Assembly (NCBI RefSeq): GCF_905147365.1
Contig: NC_056406.1
Span: forward strand, 8,596,501-8,660,500
Length of the DNA: 64,000 nucleotides
Origin: Aricia agestis
Taxonomy: Eukaryota > Arthropoda > Insecta > Lepidoptera > Lycaenidae
Direction: 5' to 3'
The notes beneath the pieces are model-generated. The model was not told the origin of the DNA. It made no database searches and worked only from the letters and a program-made list of their open reading frames with translations. Shown in pieces: positions 58,353 through 64,000 of the stretch. Each line of letters opens with the position of its first letter. The stretch's first letter is position 1. A program made the translations under genes and the position numbers.

Positions 58353-58684
58353 AATATATAAAATTTTCGTGTCACAGTGTTTGTGCGCGAACTCCTCAAA
58401 AACGGCTCAACCGATTTTAATAAAATTTTGTATATACTATCAGAGAAGTTGATTCCGAGGCAGATGGGGGACCAATGTAGTTTTGGTCGCGTTACGTCAA
58501 ACCCAGCTGGCAGATCACAATTTACATTGAATTGACATGAGCCGACCAAATAACGTTGGTCTGCCAACTGCCTAGGAATCAATTTCGTCGATAGTACATT
58601 CGTTAGGTTTTTATCTACTTTGGATATTGATACTAGAAATAATAATATAATTAATGGCAAAACAACGTTTGGCAGGTCAGCTAG
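58353..58684 (+). mobile_element. Helitron-like repeat, family H3, with nested MITE
   Basis: Starts atatataaaattttcgtgtc and ends aacaacgtttggcaggtcag followed by CTAG at 58681-58684. Inside, 58448-58588 has inverted ends (gattccgaggcagatggg and ctgcctaggaatcaa), so a MITE inserted into the Helitron. Confidence 0.7.
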
Positions 58685-60450
58685 TAGTTATATGTACGGA
58701 CTAGATGAATTAGGAATTTTACGGAAACCGTACATTTACCGATAAAAAATAGCTCTTATGTCCCTACACCCGTCACTTGGTCTCCTCTATATCTGAGCCA
58801 AATATTGCCATAAAAATTGCTCCAGTAGTTCGTTATTTCTAATATTATTTCCCCCGTTTTTCCCACATTTTCCTGAGTTTCTTCGTTTTGTATTATTCGT
58901 ATTAGTCTTAGCCTATAGTCTTACTCAATAAATGAGCTATCTAACACTGAAATAAGTTTTAAATCGGACCTGTAGTTCCTGAGATTAACGCGTTCAAGCA
59001 AACATATTCTTCAGGTTTATAAAATTAGGTAGGTATAGATTTTTTTAATTATCGCTTGACAAACTCGAGTCTCGATCTAAAAGACTATGAAAAGTACCAA
59101 TAACAGGGTCATTATAGACTCATAAGTCATAACCATGGAACGATGTATGGTATAATATGGTAGTGATGATGATGATGATGACGATGATGATGAATGTAAT
59201 TTGCATTGTAGCTGCTTTCCGTTCTTAAAACAACGCCGAAACTCCCAAACTTATCTATAAAGAATCAGGATTTCTCCCAGCACCTTCCGAACCACGGTAT
59301 ACCAGGTATACCTCGGTGCAAAATCTTACTTGTTGGTAGCATATGCTTAGAATACTTCTTACGAAACCGAAGTCACCACATGTTTCCCAATAAACTTTGA
59401 GGAGTTCCCTCGATTACTTATGGATCCTTCATCAGATCACCACTTTTGTTAATATAATACCAAATTGTGTTGTTACCCTATAATACCAAAAGAAAAAATT
59501 TGAAAATCGGTTAACAAATGGCGGAGTAATCATTGAACATAAGAAAACGAACATAACACCTCCCCCATTTTGAAAGTTGGTTAAAATTGTAGCCTATGTG
59601 TTATTCTGATGTATAAGCTATATTATTGTAAAGTTTCATTAAAATTCGTTCAGTAGTTTCTGCGTGAAAGAGTAACAAACATCCATACATCCACACATCC
59701 ATACATCCAAGCAAACTTTCGCCTTTATAATATTAGTAGGATAAACGTCAGAAGAACACCAAGCAATGCACAAAGATCTGAAAATAACAAGCTAGGTAGT
59801 AGTAGATTTCGTAAAAGTTCGTTCTTCTGTCAGTATGCCTAATTACTAATTAATGGAAATAAGAAGCTGTTTTAAATCTTAATTAATTGACTTCAAAGCT
59901 TTTTCGACATTAGCGCGTAGGAAGTCATATAGCCTAAACAAAAGATAAGTAATTAATTGCTATTTCTTTGTTACCTAGAGATTCAATTAACAATTTTTGT
60001 ATGTTTTATGCTTGAAACACGTCATATTAAGATACAAGTAGGCACAAATCCAATACGTTTTTGTTTGCGAACATCAACAAGATAAACGATGACTTGGCTA
60101 ATCTACTTAAGTCTTTGTTTGTGTGTAATCATTGCAAGCGTAGATTTGTCCGGTTTACTAGCCTTATATTATTACCTATTTGTTTTTATCGTCACAAGCT
60201 AATGAAAGTAATTGTAATAAATGAAATGTACTACTCGGTATATTAGGCGAGATAGCTGTGATAAAACTTATTCCCTCAGATTAAGTTTATCTGTCAAATT
60301 AATATAGATTAGGTACGCGGTATGATTGCGAGTAATTGATCCGGCGGTTTTAATATTCCGGGTTAGATAAGCACCCTACCCTTCTATATTTCACCGAGCC
60401 CACGCTATTACGTTACAAGTGTAGCCTAAATCTCTGAAACCTAAAATCTG

Positions 60451-60824
60451 TGTTATATTATTAATTTATTAATTGTGTATTATTATGTACCTTGAAAAAT
60501 ATTCCACACTTGTTTACGCGAATAAGGTACATTCTAGAAAGGAATGTTCTCGTACAGTCTAGAATTCGCCTCAGCCCATATAAATAGCCGCAGGAACTAG
60601 GAAGACCAGTCGGCAATCAGTACGAGCGATCTTCAAGGCGACTTCGGAGTGAAAACAAGTGATTAAGAGTGATACTTACGACTTGGCTACGACCTAGGAC
60701 AGTGATAGTGCTTAGTGTTTTGGACCTAGTACTTTGTGTTGGACCTAGTGCTAGTGATTAAAGTCTTCGTAAGAGGCAGCAGGTTTTTCTCTCCAAATCC
60801 TTCGAACCATAGCATGTATTACGT
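60451..60824 (+). mobile_element. Possible solo LTR with core promoter
   Basis: Bounded roughly by TGTTA and TAACA. It contains a TATA box (catataaatag at 60577-60587), a gaccagtcgg initiator-like site about 29 bases downstream (60604-60613), and a second atcagtacgagcg. Arthropod LTR retrotransposons often have such TATA plus initiator layouts. The flanks do not show a clear target duplication, so the ends are unsure. Alternatively it is a cryptic host promoter. Confidence 0.35.
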
Positions 60825-60851
60825 AACAAAAGGTTAGGATACCTATCCTAT

Positions 60852-60916
60852 AGAATAGTCCCTTGACTGTCTATGTGGAAACCTTTCCACATAGACTTTC
60901 AGTCAAGGGACTATTC
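60852..60916. repeat. Hairpin, about 30-bp arms with a 3-base bulge
   Basis: agaatagtcccttgactg and tctatgtggaaa on the left pair with the right arm; the right arm carries three extra bases (ttt) between the two blocks. Loop of two bases. Confidence 0.9.
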
Positions 60917-61239
60917 TCTCTATGTCCAAATTTTAAAAATTTATAAGACGTCCTTCCATGTTTTTCCCAATAACCTTATCCTATCTATAGACTATAGACA
61001 ACATGAAGATAATGCTAGCATCTTATGTTGATATAATGCCAAGAGTAAAACTTTCGGAATCATATTATATTTTCTGATGCGGGATGCCGTCTATATTATG
61101 TTTATCATGCAATTTTGTTTTAATTTAAGGATTAATTTAATGTTATTTTGTATTGTTCGCTTTTCTTTGTTACCTTTTTTTTGTTAAACCTTCAAATTGT
61201 AATAAAGATTTTATTTATTTATCTATTTTTCAATCTCAG

Positions 61240-61352
61240 GGTAGTGTATGCGCTGCGACAGAGCGAGGTGATGACGTGCATCTCGCTCATTTCCCACGTG
61301 ATGTGCTACGCCAACTCCGCCGTCAACCCCCTCATCTACAACTTCATGAGCG
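61240..61352 (+). CDS. ATR: Allatotropin-type receptor, exon 6 (TM7)
   Basis: Acceptor tttttcaatctcag ends at 61239; donor gtacgt begins at 61353, leaving one base. The exon completes Arg404 and encodes residues 405-441: extracellular loop 3 and TM7, with SLISHVMCYANSAVNPLIYN including the NPxxY motif as NPLIY (433-437). The donor falls in FMSG, where the family continues with helix 8 and the cytoplasmic tail. No following exon is recognisable up to 64000, so the C-terminus must lie outside the window. Confidence 0.93.
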
Positions 61353-61786
61353 GTACGTATATTGTTAGCGAAACGTAAATGAAACTAACCGTATTTAATT
61401 AATAGGAACATGTACCTAATGATAGGGTATTAGAAGTGAATGGCCGAAGCTTTAGCAACCTGTGACCGAAATTTTCGGCTAAACCCTTTTTTTCAGCTAA
61501 GTATTAAGCCCGAAATCAAGGCCAAAACCAAAGACTCGTTGAAAGTTTATTTTCTTAGAAACAACCGTCGAAATTTCTGTTATTCTGAATTTGTAAAAAG
61601 TTTGTAATGGCTATGTAATAAGCGTGCTCACAGCGTTTATATAGCTATTTTGTGCTACCTGGGATGAACACATATTTTAAATCAGTGTCATCTATAGAGC
61701 ATTATTTCTGTCGAACATAGTAGCTAGAACAAAGCTTTGTGCACAGAAAACGCAGATAAAAGAGCACAAAGCAGGCGCTACTAAAT

Positions 61787-63546
61787 GTGACTGTGTCTAG
61801 TAAAAGGGACCACTTTGAGGATTTTAGTTATCGAGTTATAAGCGATTTTCTAAAATTTGTCGAAAACTATGCAGATTGAGTTTTTTTTACTAATCGGTTA
61901 TTAATACCTTAAATAACATTATGTATATAATAATACAAATATAATCATAATATTTCAGTATCATAATAGGTCACGAAGTTTAGTACCAAGGGTACCACTT
62001 TGAGGTAATATTTGACAAGTGAAGTATTTTTCATTTGGCTCGATATTGACGCGCGGGGAATAACCTACAAACGGGCATCCATTAATGATCCTGGAGTCCT
62101 GCAATGTACCAAAAGGTTTGATGACCAAGATATCAAAAACATCGCAGTTTTTAATCCAACTTGTGATTTCACTCGAAATGCTAGTCTGACTACAATACCG
62201 CCTGTAAGGTTATCGTATGAGCGACAACAATATTTGTTCCAAAAAATTCGTCAGTATGTTTCCCCTGACGCTCAAGATGTGTTGTGTCCAGAACCTATAA
62301 AAACCATTACAACAAGTGCTACGGAAAATCCATTACATGACGTGGTAATGCCGCTCATAAGTACTGACTCAGCAACCCCATCGACGTCGGTACTCACGAT
62401 AGAAAGCCAAAGACGTAAAACACCCAAATGCGGCTACTGTGGCCAACTGGGCCACAGAAATCAAAAAAGAAATAACGTTTATTTTTGCAAACAAAGGGAA
62501 CTTGATGAGCGCTCTGAATCTGGTTAATAGTTTAAGAAATAAAAAAAAATGATTTCTTTTTGCTTAAATTATTTTAGTTTGTCAAGCTGTTTTTTTTGTA
62601 AGCAAAATATACTTAAAGTTTTTTGTAAGTAAGCCAGTGTAAAGTTTAGTGAAGTGGTACCTGACTTAGAATATTAATGAATAATTTCCTTACAAACGAA
62701 TATTCGCAGAAAAACATTTATTTTACTATCGAAATACATTTACTTTACTATTTAACATAGTGATAACACGATTTCTGTAATATTAATCATGTTAAATAGT
62801 AGTTATTTTACTTGTGACACTAAACTTTACTAGGTCCTCAAAGTGGTACCCTAATTATATTTCCGTAGGAAAAACACTATCAAACCACTAAACTTTAAAA
62901 CACGATAATTACTACAAAACATAGTACATAGCATCATTACTATCTTTGGATCTCTGTGCTTATGTATATTTTAGCTGATTTTGTGATGTTACTTTAAAAA
63001 ATCATAAAATTTAGTTGTTTTATGTTATGACAATGTGTAAAACTAATTTATGATAATTTTAATACTTTTGATTAAAAAAACATAAAAGATACATAGTATT
63101 TTTATTTTTTCCGTTCCTTTACTACTTCAAATATATAACCATAATTAATAATCCATTGAGTATAGCGTATTTTCTTAAAATTATTCAGTAATTAAGATAC
63201 TTCATTTTTTCCACTCTTGCATGTTTCTTCTTTGTAAACCTTTCAAACCATTACAGTTATTGAGACCATTGATATCTTTTTTCAATCTTTGATGATAGTA
63301 GATTAACTTGGTACCAATCATTCCATAACTTCCTAGTAGAAGTGTATTTTTCACGAGCTTAAACTTCAAAGTCATTTTTCTCAACTTGTACATTTTGCCT
63401 ACTACAAGTTTAAAAAAATATTAAAAAATAATGGTTGCATCTAAGAAAATGATTCTTTTTTTACTCGATAGGTAATTTTATCTAGTTTTAGAAGATATCA
63501 ATAACTCCATACCGCTTAAGTGGTCCCTTTTCCCTGGCACAGTCAC
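61787..63546. mobile_element. DNA transposon, 1.76 kb, 4-bp duplication, unclassified
   Basis: The outer 29 bp at each end are inverted with 25 matches: GTGACTGTG at the tip, then a variable hexamer, then AAAAGGGACCACTT. AAAT flanks both sides (61783-61786, 63547-63550). The motif gggaccacttt or gggtaccactttgagg recurs inside at 61990 and, inverted, at 62655 and 62855, suggesting several protein-binding sites. A plus-strand ORF with a zinc-knuckle-like C-terminus lies inside. Four-base duplications occur in Sola and Chapaev elements among others; I cannot assign this one. Confidence 0.75.
62009..62527 (+). pseudogene. Transposon ORF fragment with zinc-knuckle-like end
   Basis: Open for about 172 codons from a stop at 62006 to TAA at 62525-62527, with no ATG near its start, so it is a truncated or intron-split coding region. 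Visible: an N-terminal FFIWLDIDARGITYKR stretch, a middle helix-like segment (SYERQQYLFQKIRQYV), a Ser/Thr-rich linker, and a C-terminal KCGYCGQLGHRNQKR...FC. The last resembles a zinc knuckle (C-x2-C-x5-H ending in C) with the fourth ligand displaced. I do not recognise the family. Its position inside the inverted-repeat element suggests a transposase C-terminal part. Confidence 0.55.
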
Positions 63547-63588
63547 AAATATCTTCTTTTCATACACAGGTGCAATTTTTTGCCCGTT

Positions 63589-63958
63589 AAGGTTGCGTTG
63601 CACCAGAGGCGTGCTTAAAGTTAAAGTTATGGTTATAGTTAAGGCTAAATTTAACTTTCACTTTGACCGGAGAAATTGACAGATGACAGCTGGTCCAACA
63701 AGGTTATATTATAAATGAACGTGGGTGGGGGCGCTGGTAAAGGATAACTATCAAAAATGGCGTTTTTTGTATGATGACAGCGTTAGTTCCTTTTTTCGCC
63801 ACGTGCATTTAAAACCTTGTCGAGCTCTATGGTTATGGTTAAATATGTCGTCTTGATGACGTCCATTTTTAACATTAACCAAAGATTTGACATTTTGCAT
63901 TGTAGTTAAAGTTAAAGTTACAGTTATAATTAATGTTAATTGCTGCAACCCAACCTAA
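63589..63958. mobile_element. MITE with GTTAAAGTTAAAGTTA subterminal repeats
   Basis: Ends ggttgcgttgcacc and gctgcaacccaacc are inverted. Next to both ends lie repeats of ttaaagttaaagtta and ggttatagttaa-like text, direct rather than inverted. The interior is otherwise featureless. Confidence 0.7.
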
Positions 63959-64000
63959 GTGCACTTACGCACTCATATAAAAGACCAGCTTCAAGTGAAA

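Larger units (their letters stand above)
57904..61239 (+). other. Receptor intron 5 (3.3 kb)
   Basis: Phase 2. Holds a nested inverted repeat at 57975-58245, a Helitron at 58353-58684, a TGA/TGATGA microsatellite near 59165, a Lep1-related end at 59645-59750 and a possible solo LTR at 60451-60824. The stretch 59755-60450 shows nothing I can name. Confidence 0.75.

Overview
The window is nuclear DNA of a moth or butterfly. It is AT-rich, has large introns, and is packed with repeat families typical of Lepidoptera: Helitron-like elements carrying TGTC microsatellites, two tRNA-derived SINE families, TTAA- and TTA-flanked MITEs, and decayed non-LTR retrotransposons. I see no rRNA gene, no intact tRNA gene, no CRISPR array and no operon structure.

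The one convincing host gene is on the + strand from 34618 to 61352: six coding exons of a class A neuropeptide GPCR of the orexin/allatotropin receptor type. Exons are 34618-35268, 45467-45614, 47832-47973, 49258-49376, 57753(or 57747)-57903 and 61240-61352. All junctions are GT-AG and the phases join without a break. Together they encode about 442 residues from a signal peptide through TM7 and NPLIY; the cytoplasmic tail lies beyond the window. Two short upstream ORFs precede the start codon, the second ending one base before it. Introns of 10.2, 2.2, 1.3, 8.4 and 3.3 kb are full of transposons, and old transposon ends lie within about 20-25 bp of the acceptors of exons 2 and 4.

Left flank (1-34500): no host gene that I can support. 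Main items are a 320-bp P-type element carrying the start of a THAP zinc finger (940-1259, 8-bp target duplication), a 750-bp imperfect palindrome (5627-6375), a perfect 69-bp-arm hairpin (7319-7459), a 21-bp palindromic minisatellite (9402-10035) abutting a 5'-truncated non-LTR retrotransposon with reverse transcriptase (about 10055-12660), a GC-rich non-LTR 3' end (15420-16200), SINEs, MITEs, and a 2.3-kb transposon with ~640-bp terminal inverted repeats enclosing a Cys-rich CXC-domain fragment (28418-30721).

Inside and after the receptor gene: a C-rich hAT-type MITE with an 8-bp target duplication (43731-44015), a tandem trimer of a 179-bp hairpin unit (55589-56205), Helitrons with textbook 3' hairpins plus CTAG, and at 61787-63546 a 1.76-kb DNA transposon with a 29-bp inverted repeat, a 4-bp duplication and an unrecognised zinc-knuckle-like ORF. 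A recurrent theme is short-spacer, perfect or near-perfect inverted repeats (arms 16-69 bp), which look like recent events.
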